Positions 34,520 through 47,597 of a stretch of 60,000 bases of DNA are shown piece after piece (the first letter of the stretch is position 1; each line of letters starts with the position of its first letter). The stretch comes from Owenia fusiformis. Taxonomy: Eukaryota; Annelida; Polychaeta; Sabellida; Oweniidae. The stretch covers positions 13,647,181 through 13,707,180 of the forward strand of contig CAIIXF020000010.1 in the NCBI GenBank assembly GCA_903813345.2, in the 5' to 3' direction. The notes under the pieces are model-generated. The model did not search any database. It saw only the letters and a program-made list of their open reading frames with translations, and was not told where the DNA came from. A program made the translations under genes and the position numbers.

Positions 34520-34836
34520 TTGTTATGGTCTGCAACTTTATTTTAGAAGGTACAATGATCTCCCCAGCATTAAAGCAAGTGGGCGCAGCACCCACCTGAG
34601 ATTTTGAAAATAGGCTTGCACCCACCTAAAAATCCATTTGCACCCATTTGGAAATGACAAAAATCATGAAACATTGGCATATTTTGACCAATTTTGGTCT
34701 GAATTGTGAAAATGTGAATTTTGAACCCACTTGAGAAAACATCTGTGGAGATCACCGTGGCAGGTGATGTTCGGCATTCGGAGTCAACATCTCTAACAAA
34801 TGGCAGGTGGTGACATTTTGCAAGTTAATGGTTTGT
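34520..34836 (+). repeat. R1 dispersed repeat, copy 7, split by an R2 MITE
   Basis: The left part TTGTTATGGTCTGCAACTTT ends near 34552. The right part resumes at 34758 with GGTGATGTTCGGCATTCGG and TAACAAATGGCAGGTGGTGA. The R2 element sits between them, so R1 is the older insertion. Confidence 0.82.
34553..34757 (+). mobile_element. R2 MITE, copy 2, nested in R1
   Basis: Ends CAATGATCTCCCCAGC and GTGGAGATCACCG, 205 bp. The flanks AGGTA and TGGCA share three of five bases, a possible decayed duplication. Confidence 0.8.
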
Positions 34837-37800
34837 CTCATTTTAAAATAGATGGTACTGTTTTTGAGTGAATATCATAACTTCCTCATTGACAGAATCT
34901 CAGCCACATTCTTTTCTTTATTACTTGAGAAGTAATATATTATGACTGTTTCTAATGGAAATAGTTACAATGATCTCATCAATTCTAAGATAATCGTTTT
35001 TTCCTGAAACTAAAAGTCAATGGCCTCATGAATTGTCAGATATATGATAAACTATGTTATCTTACTTTATCTGAAGGTCATTTATCAAGCACAGTGAATG
35101 TCATTGCATAATTTTTTGCTCTTTTCAAAATGTATCGATTTTAGTGATTTTTCAAACCCCAAACTGGGGGAGTTTATACTTGATGCATGACCCAAAGATT
35201 ACTGAACTTAAAATCTGCATGGAACAATCAACTTGGGTTCCTAGGTTTATACTTTAGGTTGGAACAAATGAAACTGATGAGTTTCCTTGGGATTTTTTTG
35301 AATTGTGCAATTTTACTACATGTATGTGATAAATATGAACCGGAATTTATGATATTTTAGTAGTTTTAAGCTTTGTACCTTGTGTTTGTTAACTTTTTCT
35401 ACAGTACTTTATATCTTAACATCTTAGTACCAGGGCACCTTGACATTGATTTAAATGTAACATGTCATTGGCACAGCTGCTCATGGAGCATAGTAACTCT
35501 TTATTTACAAGACACATATTAGATTACTCTCAAATTATAGAAAAGTTGGTGCTGTGTTTCTAGCAAAGTTCAGTCATCAAAAAGATAAGTGAACTGATAA
35601 CCATTGTTGAATGAAATTTTGGAGGCCAGGTCAAGACATACATATTCACCAAAAATGTAATTTCAGATTCTGTTTTAGTCCCTTTAAAATAATTGAGTAG
35701 ATGTTAAAAAATAAATGCGAAAGTAAACTTCCATGTGGAATACGTCTTTTCCCAACATTTTCAAATATTAACATACATCATTTTCCTGAACCCCTTATAT
35801 AACAGTGATTAACCATGCTATGCTAATTATGATATGATGTTATGAGTTCAAATGGGTTACCAGGGATACCAAAGCACTTTTCCTTATTTCCAGGGGGATT
35901 TTTGGCAAGTTATCACTTCAATTGAAGTTAGCATGTTTAGCCTGAATCTCAGGTACATATCTGAGGTGACACAGAATGAAGGAAATATTTGAGAAATTAT
36001 AAACTGTATTTTATTATTAACCCGAAGAGTTTTAAGTTACAAATATCTAAAGAATTCAAAATGACACATTTATTTGCTTCAAATGGCACTAAAAACATTT
36101 GAACATGGAAATTGAAGTTTGAGGTCACCTGACAAGAGGAAATATTTGGCATGTAATTCATTTTGTGTTTTAAAAATGTGCAGAATTATATTTTTATTCA
36201 TGTTTCTTCTTTAGTGAGACATTGTTGTCATAGTTTTCATTGATGAAAACTGTTTCCTTGGAAATTCAAGATGAGTTGTCATATGTTTGATGTTCTACCT
36301 TAACAGTGAGATATTGTTAAGGTACACCTGCATGATGACAATTGTCATGTCTATATTTGACCAGTTGCTATAGTAATGGATAGATGGCAGCACTTGTGTT
36401 GGTCTGGCTATATACCAGTATTCACAATAGAAAATTAAGAATAAACTGCTTTATCAAAAACAAAATACTTTTGTAAAATTATGTTTGAATAACATTGAAT
36501 AACATTATCCAATTTTTTTTAATAAAATCAGAAAGTGTAGAACTACGTTAACCAACACAAATCCACTAGCTTCCATATAACCAAGCACGGCATCAATGAT
36601 TCAGCATGTTTTGAGTTCTTTGTTCTTTTCAGACATTCTTAGAATTCAGTATACAATGTACTATATATTATTATATACTAGGTATTGTTTTGCCAGAGTT
36701 TTTATGGAATTTATGACAAAAGGGACCAACAATTTAGACCACCACATTAAATCATCTTGGATTCCAGTAGAATAATGATTAGAATAAAAAGAGATAAACT
36801 GATGCTTAATTTAATTTAGTATAGTATTATTTCCACATGGTTATATTTTGATTAACTTAGGATTAACTAAGATTTCACAGTTCAGACTTCATGGTTAGAA
36901 TGTTGTGATAAGGGCTTGAACCAATGTGAAATGTTGTGATAGTTATGATTTGAAGCATGAACTATTGTAAAATATAGTAAAATTATATGGAAATAAAGGG
37001 AATGGACATGGAGTCAACACTCACAGAATTGTGTAAAAATAAGATTATTGAGCAGTTTATCTATAATTTGAGAAAGATATGCTGTGAAATATCCATGATC
37101 AGTTAGATCTTAAAAACGTCAGCTTTGGTAAATATGAAGGATTTCACGAGAGCTTTAGAGTAATATCCCTTCCAAAAATACAATTGTCTGAGTTTTGCTT
37201 TACAATGAAGCTGTTCAGATGTTTTCTGATTTTTTAAGATTTTTGAAACTTTGGAAAATGTGTGATATATAACACCCTGAACATTTTCTTATATCAAAGT
37301 ATACAATTTAACAATAAAGCAATGTATATGGAAAGGGTATAAGAAATGTTTTGAGTTCTTGGATCAAGTCAAGTAAAGCACTAGAAACAGGTGTTTCTGT
37401 TTCTTATTCTCTATACTGCTACACATATATGGTACATTGATCTCAAGCATACTCCAACAGCCACCAGGTAAATATACCAAACATTCTATTTCAATACTTC
37501 AATGTGATATTTAATTTTGATTTGATTTTTGTATTATTGTGAACTGTTGTTTGAACTGTTGTGAACTGTGTAATATATAAGATTGTGAGTTTATTTGAGC
37601 TTTTAACTTTAGAGAAATCTTACTTTGGATTAGCTCACAATATATTTTTCTCAAAGAAAATAAAAATGCAATAATGTTAATAGTTAGACTCAGATTCATG
37701 ATTTTACTGAAAAAGTGTGTAATTAGTTAGTAATTTATTCAAACACCACTTACTGTAGAATAAAATATGGCAGGAACAGATTAAAAGAGTGAACTAAATC

Positions 37801-37977
37801 ATAAAATGTGAGAAGAAATAACATTTGAAAGACAACATGATTTTTATTCAAATCTTCCATTCCCAAATCCTTCTTCAGTAACAAATTGTAAAAAATAGTT
37901 GTAGATTGTCTATTTTTGGTAAAAGGATATTCTGATTTAAAATATTTTTGGAAGATTTGAGAAGATTTTCTAACCAG

Positions 37978-38072
37978 GCTGTCACAGATACCAATATTTG
38001 GTGTGGGGTTGCTAAACTGTAATATAGTCTATACTAGGCAGAGGGTAGTCTATAACTAGACTCTGCGCGCAA
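37978..38072 (+). repeat. R5 dispersed repeat, copy 2
   Basis: GGGTTGCTAAACTGTAATAT, TCTATACTAGGCAGAGGGTA and TAACTAGACTCTGCG match the reverse complement of 18701-18790. Confidence 0.75.
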
Positions 38073-38946
38073 TACAAGGTAGAATGCTAATAAATTATTG
38101 TTTATTATCAATATTCTTAAGTGAAGAAAAAAGCCCTAGACCCCATCAATATACCCTTATAATGTTTCTTATAGAAAAAGTGAGTACTTTTCTATAAAAA
38201 AACAATACCTTTATGGTCTAATTGAATATATAATGCTTTGTGTAGTAACATTAAGTTCTTTATTTATGCCTTAAGTGCATCACATATGGAATAATCACAG
38301 GTGTATTTTACGTTTTCACATTGTTTGTCCATTAAGTGTATTATGCATTAGCCTTATTGCAGCATGAGTTGTAAGAAGAAAATACAAGGCAAAATGAAAA
38401 CTGCAATGGATTATTTTCATGATTTTCAAGAAACATTAACAGTAAGTTAAGTCAGAATTTTTTCTGTAATATGAAATCAAATCAAAGTCCCAGTTTTGAT
38501 TAATGATCATTGGACTACAGGTGAGAGGGTGACTAGAAAATAAACCATTTGCTATATATATTTGTGATCTCAAACAAAATCTTTTAAGATTTTCATAGAT
38601 TTGTCTATTTAACTACTTAACTTACCAGGTATTTGTCAGTTTCTTATATATAGTTTAATGCTATCTGGGATGACCAAAACAGTACTGCCATCTATTACTC
38701 AATGTTGCAACTGATTGATTGATGTAACATAATATTGGTATCATTTGAAGGGAACAAAGTCGATGCTGTAGAGGCATGACATTACATAAGTAACCATGTG
38801 TGTGTTCTTTATCTTCCATACAGGTGCAAAAATAATTGAAATGACCTTATAATGTTTCTTTTATTGATTCAAACCCTTATCAGCACCTTACCTTGCCTTA
38901 TATAAAGTGAAGACATTATCATAACAAGCATTGGAAATGACTTTAA

Positions 38947-41900
38947 CATATCGAGGGTTTCAAGCAAAAAAGTACTAAGTGCATTTTTTATCAAAATAGA
39001 GTTATTTATACCAGGATATAGTGTAATAATATGGCTTTCATTTAATCTAGTTGACTTAGTCATATGTATTATATAACTCGAGATAACAAACAGAAACATA
39101 TAGTACTAAGTGATTTTGAACAAAAAACTCCGTGCAAAAAAATATCAAATGAAATTTGAGTGTGCAAAAAAATACTATAATCATTTTGTTACGTTTTTGC
39201 ACTTCCATATTCATTAAATAGATAAGTAAATTTAGTCCTTTTAGAAGTAAATGAGTGATCCAGCCTGGTTTTACAAATAGTACAAATATATAGAGGGTAA
39301 ATTCAAAAGACATAGATACATAATGGGTTGTGTGTCTGGACCCTAATAGAAAATAATAAATAATATAGTACTTTTTTGCATGCACCAATTAATATATTAG
39401 ACAGTCAAAATAATGTAAATTTCAATGGATATGACTCATCTGTGAAATATTGTCTAGCCTTGAGGAGAGTCTATGTGAGCTTATTAACATTTCTGTTTAG
39501 CAAAATTGCTTTGAAGTTATTTGAGAATTTGAAAATGACAATGAAATTCTGGCACCAAAATACCTTTAACGACACAGAACATGATTTCCACAATGTTTAT
39601 GGCACAAGACAACTCTAAAGCACATACCCCTATTCAAACTAAGCCTGGCTCCAATCCTAGAACAAGACAACACAGTTCCCTTTTTGGAAAGTAACAACAC
39701 TTTAACCCCCATCCTAGACAAAGGTAAAACTTCAGCACCTGTCCTAGATCAAGCACAGCTTCCGTCATAGATGAAGGCAGCTTAGCATCCGTCTTTGGGA
39801 ATAACATGAATTTAACCTCCATCCGAGATCAAGGCAGTACTACAACACCCATTCTCGATCAAGACAACACCTCGAGCCCCAACGTAACCTTGTACAAGAC
39901 AGGGCACCTACTGCAATCCCAGAGCAAGGTATCACACCGACCTCCACCCTCCATCAAGAAAGCCCTTCAACCACCATCCTTCATCAAATCATAACATGTC
40001 TGCAAAACTCAGGACATCAACTCCAATGTATAAAACTATAAGTATAAGCAACTCAAAAGAGAGATGAATATGATGGTTTCCATATAACTGATGATGAATC
40101 TCTCTTGACATACAAATTGCTTCAACGATTCAGATAATGAACCTCTTGCTGTCTTTATCCCAGATTAAGACAGAGATGATTCTGATGCTGGCGTAGATTA
40201 TGAATCATGCAATGATGACTTCTTCAGACTCATCAAAAGCATCCATTGATAAATCATCAGGTGAAGAAGAAGAGGTTGTCCAACTAAAGAAAAGAGAACC
40301 CAAACAAAGAACATCAAAAAGTAACACTGCTATGTTATTAAGAAGCATCATTATCATCATCGTTCAAATGAGCAATAAATATAAGCAGGGATGAGTCATT
40401 TAAAGCATGAGCAATCATACAAAGTAATGGACAAATAGCAGATTGAATTCCAGGGGATGGAGACTGCCTTCTATGCTGCAGGTATCACCGCTTGCAAATC
40501 TTCTGATTACCTCAAGCTGGCGAAAATGGAAACATTTGTCTATGCTCCCATAAACGGGAACGTATTTGTCCATATTGCAGGGAAAGGGAAATACATACAC
40601 AATTTCTTTAATTTCGAAGGGCTCAACATATACTCAAGTTCGAAGAAGGAAATGACTGGGGATAAATTGGAGGAATATTAAGTGGCTTGGGTACTCTGAG
40701 GAACAGCCGGAGAGTCTTTTGTTTTAATACCACTTTGACGAGACCACTTTCAATGAGATAAACTCACTACATCAAGAAGAGGTAGGCAAATGAAAGGGGC
40801 AAGTGCTGTATTACTGTTCCCTACTTATATACTGAAAAGCTGAATATTTCAAAAGAAAAGAAATTCAACCTCCTGTCAATGTCCAAAGTGGGATTATTCC
40901 CATAGACAACCATGATTTTTACCAGAGAATCGGAGTGAGGAGCACTTACAAGACTCTCTGCTCCTGATGCCTTAGGAGACAGAGCATGACACTGATGAAG
41001 ACAGACATATTCCCTGAGCTGCTCCGAAAAAGAGATGAAGTGTAAAAATATAAAAAAAAAGATATAGAATTTGAAAAATGTCGAAAATATGGTTCCCACA
41101 AGATGTAAACGTCCGCAATGGTTTAAAAATATGCATGGCGCAATGTTTTGGAGTCAATGCATTTTAAGCAATAAAAACAATTGTCAATTGGTAGAAAAAA
41201 GGGAATGTGACATGTATAAAGGCTCCAGGGTGACAAAAATGTTAGCCAATGAATGACTTTGATGGCTTAGAAATCCGATGATTGTAGTCAAGAGTACATG
41301 TCCCCATTTCAAGTCAATACATCCTTGCTTTAATCCTCATTTTCTAAGTGAAGTCCCAATTGCCAAAAATGTAACAGCCCAACAACAAAGTCTTTATCCA
41401 AGGCTCTTTGAAAAATCAGATCAGGGACTAAGAACCCCAGCTTGTATTTTAGGATAAGTATTTGTTATTGTCAATTGGGGCACTTAAATCTGGTAAAATG
41501 CTTTAATTTTACAGTTGGCCAATTATAGATTCAATGCTTACTCATTTCTAAATTTCCGGGCTCTGAAGTGGAGGTCAAAACAAAAGACAATTGACGTTCA
41601 CCAAGTGATTTTGATAAAACTGGTGCTTAAAACATTATATTAGGGCATTATCGATCTAAAATTATGATGACTTTTATTTGAATTGGCATTTATTTGTAGC
41701 AAAACATATAAATAAAGCATTTAGTTTTGAGATCATATTCAAATAGTACTTTTTGTTTGATAATAGTGTTGACAATTTATAATTCAGTTCCTGCAAAATA
41801 GTACTATATTGCAATTAGTATTTTATTGCACTGGAAAATGAAAAATTGTTGCACATGCAAAAAGATACCAGTTACTAATTTGGTAATATCTATTAAAATA

Positions 41901-42083
41901 ATAATCTCAAAGAATATTGCATTAGTTCATCTCAAGGATAGTATTTGTACCTATACTGTGGGTAAACATCAAAACTATTTAACAAATTGCTGATTTAACA
42001 GAGGTATTTGAATCTTTAAACTTGATTTTCTCAAAAGTAACAAAAGTGCACTTAGTACTTTTTTGCTTGAAACCCTCGATATG
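38947..42083 (+). mobile_element. 3.1-kb DNA transposon with 37-bp inverted ends, decayed
   Basis: The ends CATATCGAGGGTTTCAAGC then AAAAAAGTACTAAGTGCA (38947-38983) are perfectly inverted at 42047-42083. Both subterminal regions contain further TGCAAAAAAATACT/AGTACTTTTTTGCA motifs (39060-39380 and 41750-41890), as expected for transposase-binding sites. TTAA precedes the left end, but AAAA follows the right end, so a TTAA target is only suggested. The interior holds broken coding sequence. Confidence 0.85.
39620..41250 (+). pseudogene. Broken coding region inside the 3.1-kb transposon
   Basis: Base composition shifts from AT-rich to protein-like here. 39640-39995 has repeated CTAGANCAAG..ACA..CC motifs coding T/P-rich sequence. 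About 40165-40345 reads acidic then basic (SSGEEEEVVQLKKREPKQRT), like a nuclear protein linker. 40440-40680 reads around ITACKSSDYLKLAKMETFVY and ends in KEMTGDKLEEY. Stops and frameshifts separate the parts. It is probably the former transposase. I do not recognise the superfamily and see no intact catalytic motif. Confidence 0.5.
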
Positions 42084-43239
42084 AAAAAATGCACCCAAAC
42101 AGGATCTAACCAGGGACTTTATTCCCCCACTGTGCAAAACATAGAACCTGGACGACGATGATCTTTGTACTTATTAAGGAACATATTTGGCTAATCCAAG
42201 TTAATCCCTTAACGTCTGTTGCCATTACATTCCGCAGAAAGTCAGACAAAACATAAACCCTATTGTATCATTCTTATAAATTCTTGATGAATTCCTAAAC
42301 TGACTACTGAATAAACATTCGGAGTCTTTATTAGTAATTTTTAAAAAGAAAGTGTGAAATTGGATCGAGATTGTGTACTTATATTTGACTCTGGATCAAG
42401 TTGACAGGTATATGAAAACATTGCAGTGTTTGTTGACAACACCACAGAGAGTGACAGCTCAAGTGAAAGTAAAGCACACCTACGTACTACGTTAACCACC
42501 TGTGAATAAAATTGCGATGGTCATGTTTTAGAATGTAAAATAAAGTAGAAAATAGTGAAATTAGCAAGGAATAAAGTTGATGAATGTGACGATGATACTC
42601 CAAATTATATAAAAATGCAAGAAAAGTAAACACTTCATTCAAATTTTAAAAGGAAATGAGTGAGTTAATTGTTAAAAATAAATGAAAATCAGCCAAAATT
42701 ATACTTCCAGAAAAAATAACCCATGGTCGAATATATGTTTTCACAAAAAGGAATAGTAGTAAACATATTCAAAGTACAGTAATAATAGTGTATAATAAAA
42801 ATATCAGATTTTTATTTTTCCCAAAAATGATAGTGCGATGTTGAAAATGAGCCTCAGTGTTACTAGAAATGAAAATTAGGTCAAAATGAACATTTTGCCA
42901 AATAAAAAGTTGACATAGTGCATTTGGATTCGCTTTCCAAAATCAATGTTTTGATTTTTTATGCTCATTATTGAATAAACAGTATATCCTTGGATTAATG
43001 TGGATTTTATGCTTCCCCATGGTCCAGCTTTTGAGGACTTTAGGTGCAAAAAGTATCTTTGTCATAACCTGGATATAATCCCAGGCTGTGAGGAATTCCA
43101 TATTTTATTGTTTGCCCACATAGAAATGGTGTGAGTGCCCTTAGAGTAAGTATTATGTTACATATTTCTCCTGTTTACATATTTATTATAGAGGTAAATT
43201 TTCACTTTAAGGATTTCCTATATTAAAGGTGCCAAATTC

Positions 43240-43275
43240 TATAGACTCTATATATATATATAGCCCGGTGTGTGT
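43240..43275 (+). promoter_or_regulatory. TATA-like run, possible alternative promoter
   Basis: CTATATATATATATAGCCCGG lies about 540 bp before the ATG at 43792. It could be a TATA element of an internal promoter for a short isoform or simply a TA microsatellite. Only its position before an exon with a weak acceptor makes it worth listing. Confidence 0.2.
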
Positions 43276-43796
43276 ATCGAGTAAACGTATAGAGGAATAG
43301 GCTGCTTCCATGTAACACATAACACTTCGGAACATTTTTAATAATTAACACCAAATAAGCCTAAAATGAGAGTCGTGATTAAAAGCCACAATATTTGAAT
43401 TGTTTGGTGAAAGGTTCGGTTTCATTGTTGACAGAACGAAAATTGGCTTGGATCAAAATGTGTGCGGACCAAACTTGACCAAATTCATACACTGTGTTCA
43501 CAATGATGATCAAACACTCCAGGATTTACTTCATGTTTTACATGCAGATTCACAAGAATCGTGATACGTGATACAAGGATTTTAAGATTTAGAGTAACAC
43601 ATAAGATGTTATCCCAATATTCTAGAAATTGGGTTCAATTTCGAGGCGTATGATCGGAAGATGGAGTTTAAAAGACAATGGATTTAAAATTACTCAGGGA
43701 ATATGGATTATTTTGTGTTGACGATAATTTGAACAATACTAACAAGATTTATTAGCCTTGCTACAAAGACACTGATCTGAACACAGGAATAATGAG

Positions 43797-44636
43797 TGGC
43801 CCATATGTACTGAGGGACAAACATCCCATGGATAGAAGGAATTCTAGTCCTAGCATAAGAGGTCCTCAATTGAATCTGACTAAAAGTACAAGTTCTCCGG
43901 TATCTCAAAGAAGAAATACCATCCATTTTCAAGATAGAAATTCTAGTTATAACAATCAAGTTTATAGTAATTATGGTCCTGTTGAACAGAATCGAAGGAT
44001 GATAAGTCAGACAGTAAGCAATATGTTCTATGGTATAGATGATGACAATATTAATCATATGAGGACTGCAACTCCTGATTTTAATACAGGGACTAAAAGA
44101 ACTGATTGTTCAATGAAATATGGTTCAGAAATAAGCAACAATAGTAGTGGACAACCACAGAGGACTAATTACACTGAAAACTGTGTTGGGAATAAAAGTT
44201 ATGCCTTTGAAACGGGAACTAGCAGCACAGTAAATAAAGACAAAAATGAGAATTCGGATCATCCAATAAGGAGCGCTGCCACCAGTGATAATTCAGACAT
44301 GGATAAAATAGTTTATATTGGATCAAAAGCATCAAAAGCAGGATCTACAGGGAAACAAAGTCCCATATGGATAAAAAGGAAAAGTAGTCCCGATCTTCAG
44401 ATTACAAATCCTCAGTTTGCTCGAATCAGAGGTTTAGAATTAGAGCGCAATAGTCAGCAAAGGGATGATGGGAATTTTAGTCCTATTACAAGGGATAGAA
44501 GTTACTCTAATCCCGTCCCCGTGCGTCCGAGGAATTATAGTCCTATATCAAAAAGGAATGAAAGTCCTATACCTGGATATAGCCATGAACATGAGATTGA
44601 GAGAAAATGCTATAGTCATGAATGGTCTCAATTAAG
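43797..44636 (+). CDS. AKAP13/ARHGEF28-like: RhoGEF exon 5, large Ser/Asn-rich disordered exon
   Basis: An open frame of about 280 codons ends at a perfect donor AAG|GTGAGT (phase 2 out). It is rich in S, N, R and Q, with no hydrophobic core. It carries repeated proline-directed motifs RNSSPS, TSSPVS, KQSPIW, KSSPDL, NFSPIT, NYSPIS and NESPIP, which are likely kinase sites. In this family the stretch after the N-terminal module is a long disordered linker, which fits. The 5' boundary is uncertain. An in-frame TAG is at 43753. Acceptors ending at 43796 and 43814 both fit the phase of exon 4, but both have poor pyrimidine tracts. The ATG at 43792 could instead start a separate isoform. Confidence 0.7.
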
Positions 44637-46330
44637 GTGAGTCATTCTAAGAAACTTTTGAATTAGACCATCATTATCATACTTTTACTTTTTTTTGTAT
44701 TGATAAGGGACATTTATTTACTTGATTGTGTTCCCAAATGACCTCACCAAACAAGCAAGTCATCAGTAGCAAGCAAATAAACAAACAGACAAACAACAAT
44801 GAAATGGTCTATTCATGTTTGCATACGAAATTCTCCGAGTTGTGGTAATAATTTAGAAAAGATAAATAATGATGTAAATGAACTGATCCCAATCTCTAGT
44901 GTACTAATTTATTCCTGCTATGCTATTGTTTACCTAATTGTTATGCAGTACGTATCTTATCTTAAGATTTCATAGCCTTAGTCCTCTAATACATGTGTGA
45001 TTCATACACAAGTTCCTGTAATATCAGCTTTGCAGGATGATTTATTTGCATCACTTCCAAGTTGACATGTATTGAACACCTGGATTTTGAAATTGTTTGT
45101 TTCTTGGTCAGTTGGAGTATTATCAATTTTGGATTAGCACAGTGAAGGTAAGCTTCTGTTTACTCGTACTTCGTAGCATTTGAGAATTTTAGTATTTAAA
45201 GCACTTTTCCATGTTTCATGTTTAAGAAAACAAGCTGGGTTGTAACAGGAAATGTTGACTTTTCAGGAAGTAAAAGAAAATTTGTTTGTTTGTTTTGTTT
45301 CATTGTAAAGTTGACCATTCATAAAATATGTACCATAAATTGGGAGAATTGTATGGGGCTATTTTGATTCATGCATTTTATAGAAATCACATTCACGTTT
45401 GAATTTGTATAATTGTATTTGCTTTGTTTGGTAAACTGACCACCTCACAAGCGACAGAGGTAATGAGAAAAAGGGTCAATGTCTCTTATGCAAAATGTGA
45501 ATATGTGGATAACAGTGCCACGTGCAGCATTCATCAAAAAAGGCTCAAAATTGTCAGTTTAGTCTTAGATCAGGGCGCACAGGGTAATAACCAGCCAACC
45601 ATGGCGACTTAAGCAAATATATTAGATATAAGAATGTAAGTGGAATGATCAGAGATTCAGTACTACCTTACATATTTCTCAAAGAGTTTGTCAATAGTAC
45701 CAGAAATGTAGATGCATTCAAGCATGGCCTTACACAGAACGAACATGCATTAGTTAAAGGTCTGTTTTGAAAAATGAACCCATAGTGAGTGAAGTTGAAG
45801 TCTAGCCATTTATTACTTTATTCATGTTTATCTCGCAAGTCTACGTCTGACATTCACACTTACCAAAGATTATTCCAATAATTTTAGAAAAACTTTCAGA
45901 TAGTTGAAGTTCACATTTATCACCATAATAATATCAACAATGAGTTTATTTTGGGGCAATTCTCGGTATAATTAGCAACAAAATGTATCATGTGTGAATT
46001 ACACTTACGTCATATCTTAAGTTTTTGCCTGATTTTTTCCAAATATTGAAAACATATCAATCTCTTGACCAAGTGATAAAATGCAAAGATGTTTGGCATG
46101 TTACGAATGAGGATGTACTTCAGTCCTGGGCTGTGAAGGCGTCAGTAGTTTGCGCCTCTAATCGAAGCCTTGATAGGATTTATAGCCAGGTTCTCTTATC
46201 AAGAAGGTGTGTTTCTCTCCCTACTTCATATAACACAAAAAATCGTAAATTCAAGAATTCTAAATACTAATGGTTAGGATGAATGGGAGGGGGTAACTTC
46301 AGGATCTTAGCTAAGTCACACTTTTGCTAC
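44637..46330. other. Intron 5, first part, nothing recognised
   Basis: AT-rich, with a short CAAACAGACAAACAA-type simple stretch near 44775. Intron 5 runs to 50222. Confidence 0.5.
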
Positions 46331-46447
46331 TTGAAGTCTCCAACATTTTTGTGGCTGGTATTCGCCAGGTGGTGTTTGGTGTCTATAATAGTGTTCATAG
46401 TCTGTTACAAATGGCAGGTGGTGATATTTTGCATGTAAGTGCCTCAT
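46331..46447 (+). repeat. R1 dispersed repeat, copy 8
   Basis: It lacks the hairpin start. AAGTCTCCAACATTTTTGTGG and TTACAAATGGCAGGTGGTGA are present. Confidence 0.78.
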
Positions 46448-47450
46448 TTACAGTGTTGGTTATGAGCACATATAAAACAGTAAAGGATATTCGAATAATA
46501 TATCTCTGGAAAACATTGAATCTGTAGGAAATTATTGATTCTGACAAAGGGGTTTTATTTTAAGAAATATAGTTCATGTTAGAGCTGTCCTTATTGAGCT
46601 TTAAGGATAAATCTACATCATTTCCTTTGCGTGATAAAAATATAATAAGCAAATAACATGAAATAATACAATAGTGCAGTTTTATGTTTTACAAATTGTC
46701 ATTGGGCCATTGTACCAGTACATTATGTCTATATGGGACCATAAGCTTGAAAACAAAATTGAAGTTTTGAAATAGTTGTGAATTAGAGGTCGGTTTGTGA
46801 ATATCCTAGATTCTGCGAAATTGTGTGGAGATAGCAAGACTCAAACACATGGCAGAATACCAATTCATCGATCATATTTATGTTTTGTGTTAAGTAGATA
46901 TACTTGAGCATCATAACTAAATACCAGAGGTTTACTATGAATGTATAGATTCTCATATCTCGGATCATTTTGTGTACGGAGGCACATACTCTCAAAGCTA
47001 GAGGACAACTGCATTATATAAGTAGAACGCATCAAAATCTACCTTCATGTATCTGAATGGATTGAATCATACTTGGAAATAAGACAATTTTCTTCATAAT
47101 ACAGCAGATATTTCGCGACAGGATATTTTGTGTTTCAAGTTAAAATATTGTCAGTATTAATTGGATTTATACACGTACATAGAACCATTTTGTTTTAAGT
47201 TGCTGACATTAGGTATGTTATCCAGCATTTTGCAATTATTATGCATAGTTCTCTTAAATTCTTTTAAAATGAAAGGTGAAAATGTTGAACAATTTTTTTA
47301 GGCAGTGCTGCTTTCAGAACAGTCATAAAATGAGAATAGTTGTATAAAATAATGATGATTTGCATAAAATAAGATGGTCCCACTGTGTGGGGCAACTTGT
47401 ATCAGAGTGATGGTATTACTAGTGAAGGATGTATTTTATGAATAACATTT
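46448..47450. other. Intron 5, nothing recognised
   Basis: AT-rich, chance frames only. Confidence 0.5.
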
Positions 47451-47597
47451 TATGTCACCACCACAAGTGTTGACATATTGTTATAGTCTCCAACTTTTTT
47501 GTGGCGGTGGTTGGTATTAGGTAATTTGTGTTTGGCATTTTCCATTAGGTGTCTGTAACAAATGGCATGTGGTGACATTTTGATGTAAATGCCTTGT
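47451..47597 (+). repeat. R1 dispersed repeat, copy 9
   Basis: Full-length: hairpin TGTCACCACCACAAGTGTTG, then ATTGTTATAGTCTCCAAC, and it ends ATGTGGTGACATTTTG. Confidence 0.85.

Larger units (their letters stand above)
33100..43796. other. Intron 4, 10.7 kb, may hide a small exon
   Basis: Between exon 4 (phase 2 out) and the Ser-rich exon I could not find a convincing intermediate exon. It holds R1, R2 and R5 repeats and a 3.1-kb DNA transposon, all listed separately. Stretches at 34835-37970 and 42090-43230 are AT-rich with nothing recognised. A short exon in them cannot be excluded. Confidence 0.5.

Noticed and set aside
39056-39388. 110-codon minus-strand open frame in the 3.1-kb transposon
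   Set aside because: It lies in the subterminal A/T-tract repeats and has a hydrophobic low-complexity composition. It is probably not the transposase.
43708-44058. 116-codon minus-strand open frame
   Set aside because: Antisense shadow of the Ser-rich RhoGEF exon.
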